A DNA stretch of 64,000 nt from JAJDOD01 sp039024895 (GTDB lineage: Bacteria; Pseudomonadota; Alphaproteobacteria; Rhodobacterales; Rhodobacteraceae): contig JBCCPJ010000008.1 in the NCBI GenBank assembly GCA_039024895.1, positions 62,001 to 126,000 of the forward strand, in the 5' to 3' direction. Below, in pieces: positions 1-8,077 of the stretch. The notes beneath the pieces are model-generated. The model made no database searches, was not told the DNA's origin, and worked only from the letters and a program-made list of their open reading frames with translations. The position numbers and the translations under genes are program-made. The first letter of the stretch is position 1. Every line of letters begins with the position of its first letter.

Positions 1-324
1 TAAGTAATTGATATAGCGCTGGAAGTACCACTGTCCGCGCTCTGCGTCGGTGGGCTTGTTGAGCGCGACGACCCGTGCGGCGCGCGGGTTGAGATGTTCG
101 GTGAACCGTTTGATCGTGCCGCCTTTTCCAGCCGCATCGCGCCCCTCGAAAAGCATGACGAACTTCTGGCCGGTTTCCTGCGCCCAATGCTGAACCTTTA
201 GCAGCTCTGCCTGAAGATCGGCCTTCTCTTTCTCGTAGCTTTGCCGGTCGAGCTTTTCTGAATAGGGGTAGGTGCCACTCTCAAAAGTAGCTGCTTCGGT
301 GTCGATGACTTGATCTTTGGGCAT
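1..324 (-). CDS. ppk2: Polyphosphate kinase 2 (PPK2) family protein, 3' part outside the window
   Basis: The first 108 residues are present; the rest lies beyond the left edge. PPK2 enzymes use polyphosphate to phosphorylate (d)NDPs or NMPs in the cytoplasm. The Walker A loop GRDAAGKGGT is at residues 61-70, and the family signature RGQWYFQRYI follows near residues 96-105. The ATG at 324-322 gives the usual short charged N-terminus (MPKDQVIDTE). The subfamily cannot be decided without the C-terminal half. A palindrome fitting the CRP/FNR family lies 58 bp upstream (382-395), which may link expression to oxygen or nitric oxide. Confidence 0.9.
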   Translation of the reverse strand, partial: MPKDQVIDTEAATFESGTYPYSEKLDRQSYEKEKADLQAELLKVQHWAQETGQKFVMLFEGRDAAGKGGTIKRFTEHLNPRAARVVALNKPTDAERGQWYFQRYINYL

Positions 325-381
325 AGGCGCACTCCGCAAGCTGATGCGACCCACTCCTAGACAGTAAGAATTGACAGGTCC

Positions 382-395
382 TTGACCAGGATCAA
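382..395 (-). promoter_or_regulatory. CRP/FNR-family (FnrL/FixK/Dnr-like) binding site upstream of ppk2
   Basis: On the plus strand the site reads TTGACCAGGATCAA, an exact fit to TTGAY-N4-RTCAA and one base from the FnrL consensus TTGAT-N4-ATCAA. It lies 58 bp upstream of the ppk2 ATG and just past the fabI stop codon, so ppk2 is the only gene it is placed to control. The match is seen; binding is inferred. Confidence 0.45.
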
Positions 396-401
396 ATCTA
401 T

Positions 402-1187
402 TCAGAGATTTTCTTGCTGCATCATTCCCAGCACATGATAGCCGCCATCGACGCGAATGATCTCGCCCGTGGTAAAAGCGCCTGCGTCTGAGCACAAATA
501 CACCGCCGTGCCGCCGACCGCTTCAAGCGTCGCATTAGAGCGGAGAGGGGCGTTCATCTCGATTGTCTTGAAGGTCTTGCGCGCCCCGCCAATTGCCGCG
601 CCCGCCAGCGTCTTCATGGGGCCGGGGCTAATGGCATTCACCCGGATGCCTTGTGGCCCCAGGTCATTCGCAAGATACCGCACGGAACTCTCGAGGGCGG
701 CTTTGGCGACCCCCATAACGTTGTAATTCGGCTGAACCCGGTTCGAACCCATATAGGTCAGGGTGATGAGCGACCCGCCTTCTGCCATCATCGGCTCCGC
801 CCTGCGGGCACATTCGATGAAGGAATAGCAAGAGATATTCAGCGAGTTCAGGAAGTTATCCCGACTGGTATTCACAAAGCGACCGGTCAACTCACTTTTG
901 TCCGAAAATGCGATGGCATGGACGAGAAAGTCGAGCTTGCCCCAAGCTGTGCTGATTTTGTCAAAGCATGTATCCATCGAGGCCGCATCGGTCACATCCA
1001 AGTCAATCAACAGGTCTGAGCCCACGCTTGCGGCCAGCGGTTCAACCCGCTTGCCGAACGGTTCGCCTTGATAAGAAAATGCCAATTCCGCGCCCGCATC
1101 CGCCAGCGCCTTTGCAATGCCCCACGCAATCGAGCGATCATTGGCCACGCCCATCACAAGGCCGCGTTTGCCGGTCATCTGTCCCAT
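402..1187 (-). CDS. fabI: Enoyl-[acyl-carrier-protein] reductase (NADH), FabI
   Basis: Catalyses the last reduction of each fatty-acid elongation cycle, reducing trans-2-enoyl-ACP with NADH in the cytoplasm. The 261-residue SDR protein has the FabI nucleotide-binding N-terminus (GVANDRSIAWG, residues 13-23) and the active-site Tyr155-x6-Lys162 in YNVMGVAK. Tyr145 matches the second conserved tyrosine. The ATG at 1187 is used; a second ATG three codons later (MTGKRG) is also possible. In alphaproteobacteria fabI usually follows fabB directly. Here a damaged LysR/SbtA pair of about 2 kb separates them. Confidence 0.95.
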   Translation of the reverse strand: MGQMTGKRGLVMGVANDRSIAWGIAKALADAGAELAFSYQGEPFGKRVEPLAASVGSDLLIDLDVTDAASMDTCFDKISTAWGKLDFLVHAIAFSDKSELTGRFVNTSRDNFLNSLNISCYSFIECARRAEPMMAEGGSLITLTYMGSNRVQPNYNVMGVAKAALESSVRYLANDLGPQGIRVNAISPGPMKTLAGAAIGGARKTFKTIEMNAPLRSNATLEAVGGTAVYLCSDAGAFTTGEIIRVDGGYHVLGMMQQENL

Positions 1188-1249
1188 GGGTCTCCCCTTC
1201 GTCTTTGCCTTAGGTGATGCCGCGTGGGGCGGATGGGTGCAAGATGGTT

Positions 1250-2152
1250 TCAGGGGGGAAAGTGCTGATCGCGCGGCGGAATTTGTTTTGTGAGCAGGTC
1301 CTTGAGTGCCGGGTGCGGGAACTCTCGCGGTAGGGTGACAGCAAAAAATGGCTCGGAAATACCGAGGTCGAAATCCGCGACCTTCAGCAGACCATTGGCG
1401 ATTTCATCTGCGACCACGATGGAGGACGTGAGCGCGACCCCAACGCCCGCACGCGCCAGAAGGCGCACCATCGCCATATCATCGACGTTTGCGGCAAGCT
1501 GCGGTGTCACACCCAACGTCGCAACCAGATTTTCAAAGGCGGACCGGACCACAATATCTGTCGGCAGGATCAAGGGTTCGCTCGCAAGAAGCTCCGCCAG
1601 TGAGCCGTAATTCAATCGCTCTGGCGTGCCGTGCAAATGCACTGGCTGTTCGGCAATCCGCTGTGCGGCAAAGTGGACGTCGGAACTGGTCCGGTGCGGC
1701 ACCCGTGTGGTCAAAACCACATCGAGCGCCAAGGTCTCAAGGTCCGTTATGAGCGCATCGGTATCGCCGGATTTCAGCGATAGTGGATATGCCCCTGACT
1801 GGAGAAGTGGTTGCAGAAACTGCATCTGAAAATTGCGCGAAAGCGTGGAGAGTGCGCCGACACGTAGAGGCTGGGCCGATCGTTCACCGTGGTTCAGCGT
1901 TGCGAGCAATTCATCACCGGCGGAGAAAATGCGGTTGGCGTGGTCCAATGCGATGCGCCCAGCTTCGGTTAATACAAGGGCGCGCCCCACGCGGTCGAAC
2001 AAATCGACCCCCAACCTGTCTTCCAACTGGCGGATTTGCACGGACAACGCGGATTGGGAGATGTTCAGCAGGTCCGCGGTGCGGCCAAGATTGCCCTCAA
2101 GGGCGACCTCACGAAAGTATCGTAGGTGATGCTAGTTCAACCGGATTATCAT
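1250..2152 (-). pseudogene. LysR-type transcriptional regulator with an amber codon at position 7
   Basis: Reading from the ATG at 2152-2150 gives MIIRLN, then TAG (2134-2132), then HHLRYFREVALEGNLGRTAD and a complete LysR helix-turn-helix and effector domain to 1250. LysR proteins of this type start with LNWHHLRYF, so the TAG replaces an expected TGG (Trp7). The only open start after the stop is the GTG at 2047, inside the recognition helix, which would remove half the DNA-binding motif. The rest of the frame (265 residues) is intact, so the lesion looks recent, or could be a sequencing error. The gene is divergent from the sbtA-like gene, which also contains a TAG. A regulator-transporter pair is the likely original arrangement. 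Confidence 0.7.
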
Positions 2153-2221
2153 TCGATTGCACAGAACGATGTGGTCAAGAAAGGTATGTTATATTTACTT
2201 CGCGTTTCTGGATAGGACGCT

Positions 2222-3274
2222 TTGGAACGCCTGACTGGGAGAGGTGTCAAGCATATCGTCGTTACAATAGGAATCATAATTGTTGATCCATTACAGAGGC
2301 TTAAGATCACATTTCTGAATGCAGGCATGATGCTGGCGGCGCTGGGCAGCAAGTTTGAATTTCCGGCTCCCGATTGCAAGTTCAATGTTATCGTTCTCCT
2401 CTTAAAGGTTGGCATGGGCGCGGGGACCGCCATTCGCGACGCCGAACTGATTAATCTCCTCGTACCTGCGATTGGTGCCGCGATACTAGGCGCGGCCGAA
2501 ATGGACGCGCTTGCGACCGTCGGCTTGTTCGGCGCTGTTTCCGCGTCGTCTTTGGCGGCTGGCTTGGCGATGCTGGATGATGCCAATGTCGCCTATGAGG
2601 GATACATCGGTGCGCTTTATCCATTCATGGATATTGCCGCCCTTGTGACGGCCATCGTTCTCGCAAAATTGAGCCTCGCGCGGCAGACCGTATAGTCGGT
2701 TCAAGTTGGCGGTGACGGGTTTGCAAACATGCAAGGCCCATCGCTTGAGATCGGATCGAGTGCGCCGAAAGGCACATCCAAACTGTTGAAGGACAATCTC
2801 ATCGACACCTTTCGCAGCCTGGCGATTTCAGCCTTGGTCGCCGGTCTATGCCTCGGGATCCTGTCTACCCCGGATGCGGTTCTTGAGAGTTTTTACGAAA
2901 CCCTGTTCGGAGGATTGCTGTCAATCCTGATGCTCATCATGGGCATCGAGGCATGGGCACATTTCTCAAAACTCCGCAAGATCGCTGCTGCCTATATCCT
3001 CTATGGGATCAGCGCGCCTATCATCGACGGATTGCTGTGGTTCAGTGTCGGTCTGACCGCCCACGAACTAACCGGCTTCGCGCAAGGCGGCGTCGTGCTG
3101 CTCGCCGTCATGGCGGCGTCAATCTCGGATATCTCGGGACCGCCGACGATGCGTGCCGCCCTGCCTGAAGCCAACCCTTCGGCCTATGTCGGGACATCCA
3201 CCGGCGTCGGTACGCCCGTCGCAATCCTCAGCATTCCGCTATTCATGGCATTGGCTGAGCGATTTGTTGGCTAA
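2222..3274 (+). pseudogene. sbtA: SbtA-type sodium-dependent bicarbonate transporter split by an in-frame TAG
   Basis: Two open segments in one frame, 2222-2695 and about 2729-3274, together match the SbtA family (about 340-370 residues, ten membrane segments as two inverted five-helix halves). The first half carries LLLKVGMGAGTAIRDAEL-like and GLFGAVSASSLAAGL motifs; the second carries GGLLSILMLIMGIEA and DISGPPTMRAALPEANPSAY. They are separated by one TAG (2693-2695) exactly in the linker between the halves. An ATG follows at 2729 with only a weak ribosome site. It is therefore either a pseudogene or a two-polypeptide transporter. The N-terminus is uncertain: a TTG at 2222 is used, and another in-frame TAG lies at 2213. 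Read against the family, both halves are otherwise well conserved. Confidence 0.7.
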
Positions 3275-3331
3275 GTGATTAGCAGGTGGCCCTTTGAGAT
3301 GAACGCAAGACTGCTGATTTCGAGGGGCCGC

Positions 3332-4552
3332 CTACCCGTGAAACTTGCTCATCGCCACGGTCGCGTTGGTGCCGCCGAAGCCGAAGCTGTTGGAGAGCAC
3401 AGTATCGAGCGCGGCGTCGGTGGTCTCGGTCACGATTTCCTCCGGCCGGATCGCCGGGTCCAGGGTGTTGACGTTGATCGAGGGGGCCAAGAAGCCCTTT
3501 TCCATCATGATGAGCGAGTAGATCGCTTCATGCACGCCAGCGGCGCCGAGTGAATGACCGGTCATCGATTTCGTCGAACTGATCGGCGCATGGTCTTCTC
3601 CAAAGACGCGGCGCACCGCTTCCACCTCGGTGACATCGCCCACGGGCGTGGAGGTACCGTGGGCGTTGATGTAATCGACCTTTCGATCCCCAAGCGTTGA
3701 GGCCGCGAGCCGCATGGATCGTTCGCCGCCTTCGCCCGAAGGCGCGACCATGTCGTAGCCGTCGGATGTGGCACCATAACCTGTGACTTCCGCATAAATC
3801 TTGGCGCCGCGCGCCTTGGCGTGTTCCAGCGCTTCGAGCACGACCATGCCGCCGCCGCCACCGATCACAAAACCGTCGCGCGTCTCGTCAAAAGCCCGGG
3901 CGGCCGTTTCGGGCGCGTCGTTATACTTGGAGGACATCGCGCCCATGGCGTCGAAAAGGCAGGACAACGTCCAGTCCACTTCTTCCCCACCGCCAGCGAA
4001 AACGATATCCTGCTTGCCCATCTGGATTTGCTCGGTGCCATTGCCCATGCAGTGGAGCGTCGTCGAACAGGCCGATGTAATCGAATAGTTGATGCCCTTA
4101 ATCTTGAACGGAGTCGCAAGGCAGGCGCTGACGGTCGACGACATGCAGCGCGTCACCATAAAGGGCCCCATCCGCTTCGGCGCGCCTTTCTCGATAACGG
4201 TGTTATGCGCCTGGAAAAAGTTGGAGGTTGAAGGTCCTCCCGAACCCGCAACCAGCCCGGTCCGCTCGTTAGAGACATCGCTTTCCTCAAGCCCACTATC
4301 CGCAATCGCTTGTTCCATGGCGAGATAGGCATAGGCCGCCGTCGGCCCCATGAAGCGCAGTTGCCGCTTGTCGATATGCTCCGCGAGGTCAATATCGGGG
4401 ATACCAGCCACCTGACTGCGGAAGCCGTGATCTGCATAGTCCTGCTGGAACGTAATGCCAGATTTTCCAGCGCGCAGGCTGGCTTCCACTTCCGTGGCAG
4501 AGTTGCCGATAGGGCAGACAATACCAATCCCGGTGATCACGACGCGACGCAT
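3332..4552 (-). CDS. fabB: 3-oxoacyl-[acyl-carrier-protein] synthase I (FabB)
   Basis: Condensing enzyme that elongates acyl chains, including the cis-3-decenoyl-ACP made by FabA, and so feeds unsaturated fatty-acid synthesis. It has 406 residues, the normal FabB length. The catalytic triad is Cys162 (TSACSTTLH), His298 (NAHGTSTPVGD) and His333 (TGHSLGAAG), with Lys328, matching E. coli FabB numbering almost exactly. The C-terminal SNSFGFGGTNA loop is present. The gene would normally be co-transcribed from fabA, but a LysM-rhodanese gene with its own terminator sits between them, so fabB probably has its own promoter in 4553-4664. Confidence 0.95.
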   Translation of the reverse strand: MRRVVITGIGIVCPIGNSATEVEASLRAGKSGITFQQDYADHGFRSQVAGIPDIDLAEHIDKRQLRFMGPTAAYAYLAMEQAIADSGLEESDVSNERTGLVAGSGGPSTSNFFQAHNTVIEKGAPKRMGPFMVTRCMSSTVSACLATPFKIKGINYSITSACSTTLHCMGNGTEQIQMGKQDIVFAGGGEEVDWTLSCLFDAMGAMSSKYNDAPETAARAFDETRDGFVIGGGGGMVVLEALEHAKARGAKIYAEVTGYGATSDGYDMVAPSGEGGERSMRLAASTLGDRKVDYINAHGTSTPVGDVTEVEAVRRVFGEDHAPISSTKSMTGHSLGAAGVHEAIYSLIMMEKGFLAPSINVNTLDPAIRPEEIVTETTDAALDTVLSNSFGFGGTNATVAMSKFHG

Positions 4553-4664
4553 ATGTGGTTCCCTGTCCTGTGTCGCGCCTATCTAGGACGGCAGCCGGGG
4601 GCGGGGCAAGCAGTTAGACGAGGTAGCAGTGCTGCGGCGCAGGGGTTACCAAGGGCGCAAAGAA

Positions 4665-4690
4665 AAAGCCCCGCATCGCGGCGGGGCTTT
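4665..4690 (-). terminator. Rho-independent terminator of the LysM-rhodanese gene
   Basis: A perfect ten-base stem AAAGCCCCGC/GCGGGGCTTT with a six-base loop lies 27 bp past the stop codon at 4717. On the minus strand the stem is followed by a T-rich run. It separates this gene from fabB downstream. Confidence 0.8.
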
Positions 4691-4716
4691 CTCGACTTAA
4701 TCTCATGAGTTCTGGT

Positions 4717-5811
4717 TCAGCCTTCGCCGACAGCCAGGACGCCGAAGCTCTGGTTCCAGCCGACCAGCGATTCCGGGTAGAGCCGGACATTCTCGATCGA
4801 CGCCAATTCAGAAGCATAGAACCAGTTCAGCGCCGACATCGTCCCGCTATGACAGAAGGTGATGATGTCGCCCTCATGGCCCAAAGCATCCTTGCCGCGG
4901 TAATGATCGATGACCGTTTCCACACCGTCTTGAATGTCAAACTCGACCGAGAGAGCGGACATCAGAGGGGGCGCAGGTAGGTTACGTGCGCCGGGGATGG
5001 TCGTCGCAATCGCTTTGCCGAGGCTGTCCAGCTTGTTGTAGACATTATGCGGGCGGGCATCGAGAAGAACGCCGGGCGCTCTCTGTGACGCGACCTGCCA
5101 AACGTCGCCTTCGCTGGCGCGCCACGTGTCGTCAAAGGCCAAGTCGACAGTATAGGGCCGCGGCTTTGCTGGTTTTGCGGCAATCTCGCCATCGGCGGCT
5201 TCCCACGCTTCAAAGCCCCCGCGCAGGATGGCCAATTCCTGACCGCCGAGGGATTTCATCAGCCAATAGACATATGCGCCCGCTCCCGTCGACATTGGTG
5301 TGTCTTTGGCATGCACGATCAGCGTCGGCATATCGAGGCGGATACCGGCCGCACCGATGAGCTGTTCGTACTCAGCTTCAGTGCGCGGCAATCCGGGGTT
5401 CTCAGCGCCCCCGCGCCACTTGTCGAACGGAACTGAAATGGCGCCAGGAAGCGTCCCGTCCGCAACGGCCTTCGAGGAGCGTATATCCACCACCTGAACC
5501 TTGACCGCGTCGGAGATCAGTTGAAATGCCTCGGCGGTTGGCATGATAGACCAGTCGATCTCACCAAGGACACCTGTTTTGCAGGGGATATCGAGCTCGT
5601 CGCCGATGTAGATAAGGTTCGGGTTGCGGATCACATCCCGATTGGACTCGAATATCTGCGGGTAATTCCAGCCGGAACCCATTTCGTCCGACGCGATTTC
5701 CCAAAGCGTGTCGCCACGGACGACGCTGTGGGTGGGGGAGCAGGCATTCGCTGCTGTTGTTGCCGCAAGCACAAACAAACAGGCTGCTCCAAAGCTACGT
5801 AATAGTACCAT
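4717..5811 (-). CDS. Exported LysM-domain protein with tandem rhodanese (sulfurtransferase) domains
   Basis: The 364-residue protein starts with a signal peptide (residues 1-23, ending ANA). A LysM peptidoglycan-binding module follows (about 26-76: HSVVRGDTLWEIASDE then NLIYIGDELDIP), then two rhodanese domains (about 95-210 and 225-360). The second has the active-site cysteine Cys320 in FCHSGTMS. In the first, the loop position reads HAKDTP and has no cysteine, as is usual for the inactive half of tandem rhodaneses. It is predicted to be anchored to peptidoglycan in the periplasm. The sulfur donor and acceptor are unknown. Its position between fabA and fabB, with a private terminator, looks like an insertion into the fab operon. 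Confidence 0.85.
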   Translation of the reverse strand: MVLLRSFGAACLFVLAATTAANACSPTHSVVRGDTLWEIASDEMGSGWNYPQIFESNRDVIRNPNLIYIGDELDIPCKTGVLGEIDWSIMPTAEAFQLISDAVKVQVVDIRSSKAVADGTLPGAISVPFDKWRGGAENPGLPRTEAEYEQLIGAAGIRLDMPTLIVHAKDTPMSTGAGAYVYWLMKSLGGQELAILRGGFEAWEAADGEIAAKPAKPRPYTVDLAFDDTWRASEGDVWQVASQRAPGVLLDARPHNVYNKLDSLGKAIATTIPGARNLPAPPLMSALSVEFDIQDGVETVIDHYRGKDALGHEGDIITFCHSGTMSALNWFYASELASIENVRLYPESLVGWNQSFGVLAVGEG

Positions 5812-5981
5812 GGCTTGCCTCGTTAAGCATAATTTACATGCTTAGTTTTTGGTTAGGCATTGAGGCAATCTAACGGCACAGCCGCGTCGAAACCAAGAAA
5901 CAGACTACACGAGTATGTGAGAATTCTATCACAGGTTGCAAAGCTGATAAGTTGCTCAAACACCTGAAAAATATGAATTTT

Positions 5982-6491
5982 CTAGTTTTCGCTTAGGGCG
6001 ACCTTCATGTCTTGCACGAGGTAAATGACCTCGCCATCGGCTTCGACGCGTCCATCTGCCACCCCCATGGTCAAGCGGCGCGACTGCACGGCTTTCTTGA
6101 AGTCAACATGGTATGTGAGCATCTTGCGATCGGGCCGAACCATGCCGGTGAGCTTCACTTCGCCAACGCCCAAGGCATAGCCGCGCCCTTGCCATCCGCG
6201 CCAACCAAGGTTGAAACCCGTGAGCTGCCATAGCCCGTCGAGGCCAAGACAGCCGGGCATAATCGGGTTGCCCGGGAAGTGGCACTCGAAAAACCACAGA
6301 TCCGGCGTGATATCGAACTCAGCGACCACATGCCCTTTGCCATGGGCGCCCGCATCCTCCGAAATCGATGTGATACGGTCCATCATCAGCATCGGAGGAG
6401 CAGGGAGTTGGGCATTGCCCGCGCCAAACAATTCGCCCCGTGCGCAGGCCAGAAGCCCTTCTTTGTCGAAGGAGGTAGGAAATTGGCTCAT
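5982..6491 (-). CDS. fabA: 3-hydroxydecanoyl-ACP dehydratase/isomerase (FabA)
   Basis: Dehydrates 3-hydroxydecanoyl-ACP and isomerises the trans-2 product to cis-3, the branch point of anaerobic-type unsaturated fatty-acid synthesis. The 169-residue hot-dog protein has active-site His71 (ECHFPGNPIMPG) and Asp85 (GLDGLWQL). The start is set at the ATG at 6491, which gives the normal MSQFPTSF N-terminus and has a GGAG about nine bases upstream. The open frame runs further up to 6602 but that stretch has no family similarity. It is divergent from irr, a conserved alphaproteobacterial pairing. Confidence 0.95.
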   Translation of the reverse strand: MSQFPTSFDKEGLLACARGELFGAGNAQLPAPPMLMMDRITSISEDAGAHGKGHVVAEFDITPDLWFFECHFPGNPIMPGCLGLDGLWQLTGFNLGWRGWQGRGYALGVGEVKLTGMVRPDRKMLTYHVDFKKAVQSRRLTMGVADGRVEADGEVIYLVQDMKVALSEN

Positions 6492-6601
6492 TTTGCGGGG
6501 CTCCGTGGTGAAATATGCTGGTTCTGCCCCATAACAGGGGCGTCGATTGTGGCGCAAGAGGCGACAAATTGGTGCAATGTGCTGAAAAAGTGGGTTTACC
6601 A

Positions 6602-6631
6602 TTGAAGACTCCGCCCCGAAGTTTCTATATT
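6602..6631 (+). promoter_or_regulatory. Sigma-70-type promoter of irr
   Basis: TTGAAG (6602-6607) and TATATT (6626-6631) are spaced by 18 bases. Initiation near 6638 would give a short leader ahead of the irr start at 6657. It lies in the fabA-irr divergent region. Confidence 0.45.
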
Positions 6632-6656
6632 ATGGCGGTAGCAAGGATGAATGGTG

Positions 6657-7073
6657 ATGACCGATACCCAGCACGAACGCGGTTCCGAATGGCTAGTTGC
6701 CGCCGGTGTACGCCCAACGCGACAGCGCGTTTCCCTCGCGGCTTTGCTAGTCGGCGACGGCAGAAATCGTCATGTCACGGCAGAGGGTTTGCATGCTGCG
6801 AGCCAAAAGGCCGGCGAAACTGTCTCTTTGGCAACAGTATACAACACGCTACGCGCGTTCTGTGACGCAGGCCTGATCCAGGAAATCACCGTGGATGGCT
6901 CGAAAAGCTATTTCGACACGAACACCGATGACCATCCTCATTTCTTTTGGGAAGATGAAGCGCGTCTTTCGGACGCTCCTGCGGAAGAGCTTGAAATCAA
7001 GCGCTTGCCTGCGGCCCCGGTCGGCGCTGAGATTTCCAAGGTTGATGTCGTCATCCGGCTACGCCGCACCTAA
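6657..7073 (+). CDS. irr: Iron response regulator Irr (Fur family)
   Basis: A 138-residue Fur-family protein. In alphaproteobacteria Irr, not Fur, reports haem/iron status and acts at ICE-type operators. The winged helix includes RPTRQRVSLAALL (19-31) and recognition helix SLATVYNTLRAF (57-68). A short histidine-containing stretch, DDHPHFFWED (91-100), lies where Irr contacts haem or metal. The ATG at 6657 is preferred over 6651 because AAGGA (6643-6647) is properly spaced from it and it gives MTDTQ. The C-terminus lacks the CxxC zinc pairs of classical Fur, as expected for Irr. Confidence 0.88.
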   Translation: MTDTQHERGSEWLVAAGVRPTRQRVSLAALLVGDGRNRHVTAEGLHAASQKAGETVSLATVYNTLRAFCDAGLIQEITVDGSKSYFDTNTDDHPHFFWEDEARLSDAPAEELEIKRLPAAPVGAEISKVDVVIRLRRT

Positions 7074-7296
7074 AAATCACGTCTGGTACACTACCGGTTC
7101 ACGCCGCGTGTTTCGCTCGTAAAGCAGCAAACGCGTCTGAAATGCACGTAATGGTTCAGCGCTAAGCCCGCTCCACTCTCTCGAAAATGAGGCGAATGCC
7201 CGCATTTTCCCCTGGTACATCCCTCTTTTCTTTCCCCTGATACGGACAGTTGCCTTGCCTCAATAAAGGCTTGCAATACGGGGAAGGGAGATTTCC

Positions 7297-8013
7297 ATGC
7301 GGAAGCCATTAGCCGAATTTATCGGCACATTCACACTTGTTTTATTTGGTTGCGGATCAGCGGTCATCGCGGGCGCGGATATCGGTCTAGCGGGCATTAG
7401 CTTTGCCTTTGGCCTGGCGCTGATGGGCATGGCATACGCCATCGGCCCGGTGTCCGGCTGTCACATAAACCCGGCCGTGTCCCTCGGCATGGTGGCCGCC
7501 AAGCGCATGACACTCGCCGAAGCCGTTCCTTACATGATTGCTCAGGTGGCCGGTGCAATCGCCGCCGCGCTCATCCTGTTGATGATTGCGAGCGGTACGG
7601 CCGATTACAGCGTCGCCGAAAACGGTTTGGGCCAAAATGGCTGGGGGGCTGGCTATCTGGGCGAGTATTCAATGGTTTCGGCATTCCTGTTTGAAGTCGT
7701 TGCAACGTTCCTCTTCATGGTCGTGATCCTCGGTGCAACAGGGGCGGGCGCACCCGCTGCCGTCGCAGGCATCGCCATTGGCTTCACGCTTGTGGTCATC
7801 CATCTCGTCGGCATCAATGTCACCGGCGTATCGGTCAATCCGGCGCGTTCCATTGGACCTGCGCTCTTTTCCGGCGGCACAGCGATCCTCCAGCTTTGGC
7901 TCTTTATCGTGGCGCCGATCATCGGGGCAGTTGCGGCTGGCGCGCTCTTCGCGTCCGGCATTCTGAACGAAAAGGAAGAAGACCTCGGCGCGGCGGCGGA
8001 TCCGTCGATCTGA
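7297..8013 (+). CDS. aqpZ: Aquaporin Z-type water channel
   Basis: A 238-residue MIP-family inner-membrane channel with six predicted helices. It has both pore motifs, NPA at 58-60 (SGCHINPAVS) and NPARS from 181 (GVSVNPARS). Filter positions look like an orthodox water channel: a Phe in helix 2, a His in helix 5 (VIHLVG) and the Arg after the second NPA. The C-terminus is short and acidic. It stands alone, downstream of irr by 223 bp in which I see no further gene and no strong terminator. Confidence 0.92.
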   Translation: MRKPLAEFIGTFTLVLFGCGSAVIAGADIGLAGISFAFGLALMGMAYAIGPVSGCHINPAVSLGMVAAKRMTLAEAVPYMIAQVAGAIAAALILLMIASGTADYSVAENGLGQNGWGAGYLGEYSMVSAFLFEVVATFLFMVVILGATGAGAPAAVAGIAIGFTLVVIHLVGINVTGVSVNPARSIGPALFSGGTAILQLWLFIVAPIIGAVAAGALFASGILNEKEEDLGAAADPSI

Positions 8014-8077
8014 TCTGGTATTCGCTTTGGTTTGTGAACGAGTGAAGAAGTAACAAGGCCAGAATACCGGCTGTCGT

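Noticed and set aside
2149..2586. 145-codon minus-strand frame over the sbtA-like gene
   Set aside because: Antisense to a segment with clear SbtA motifs; low-complexity Ala/Ser composition.
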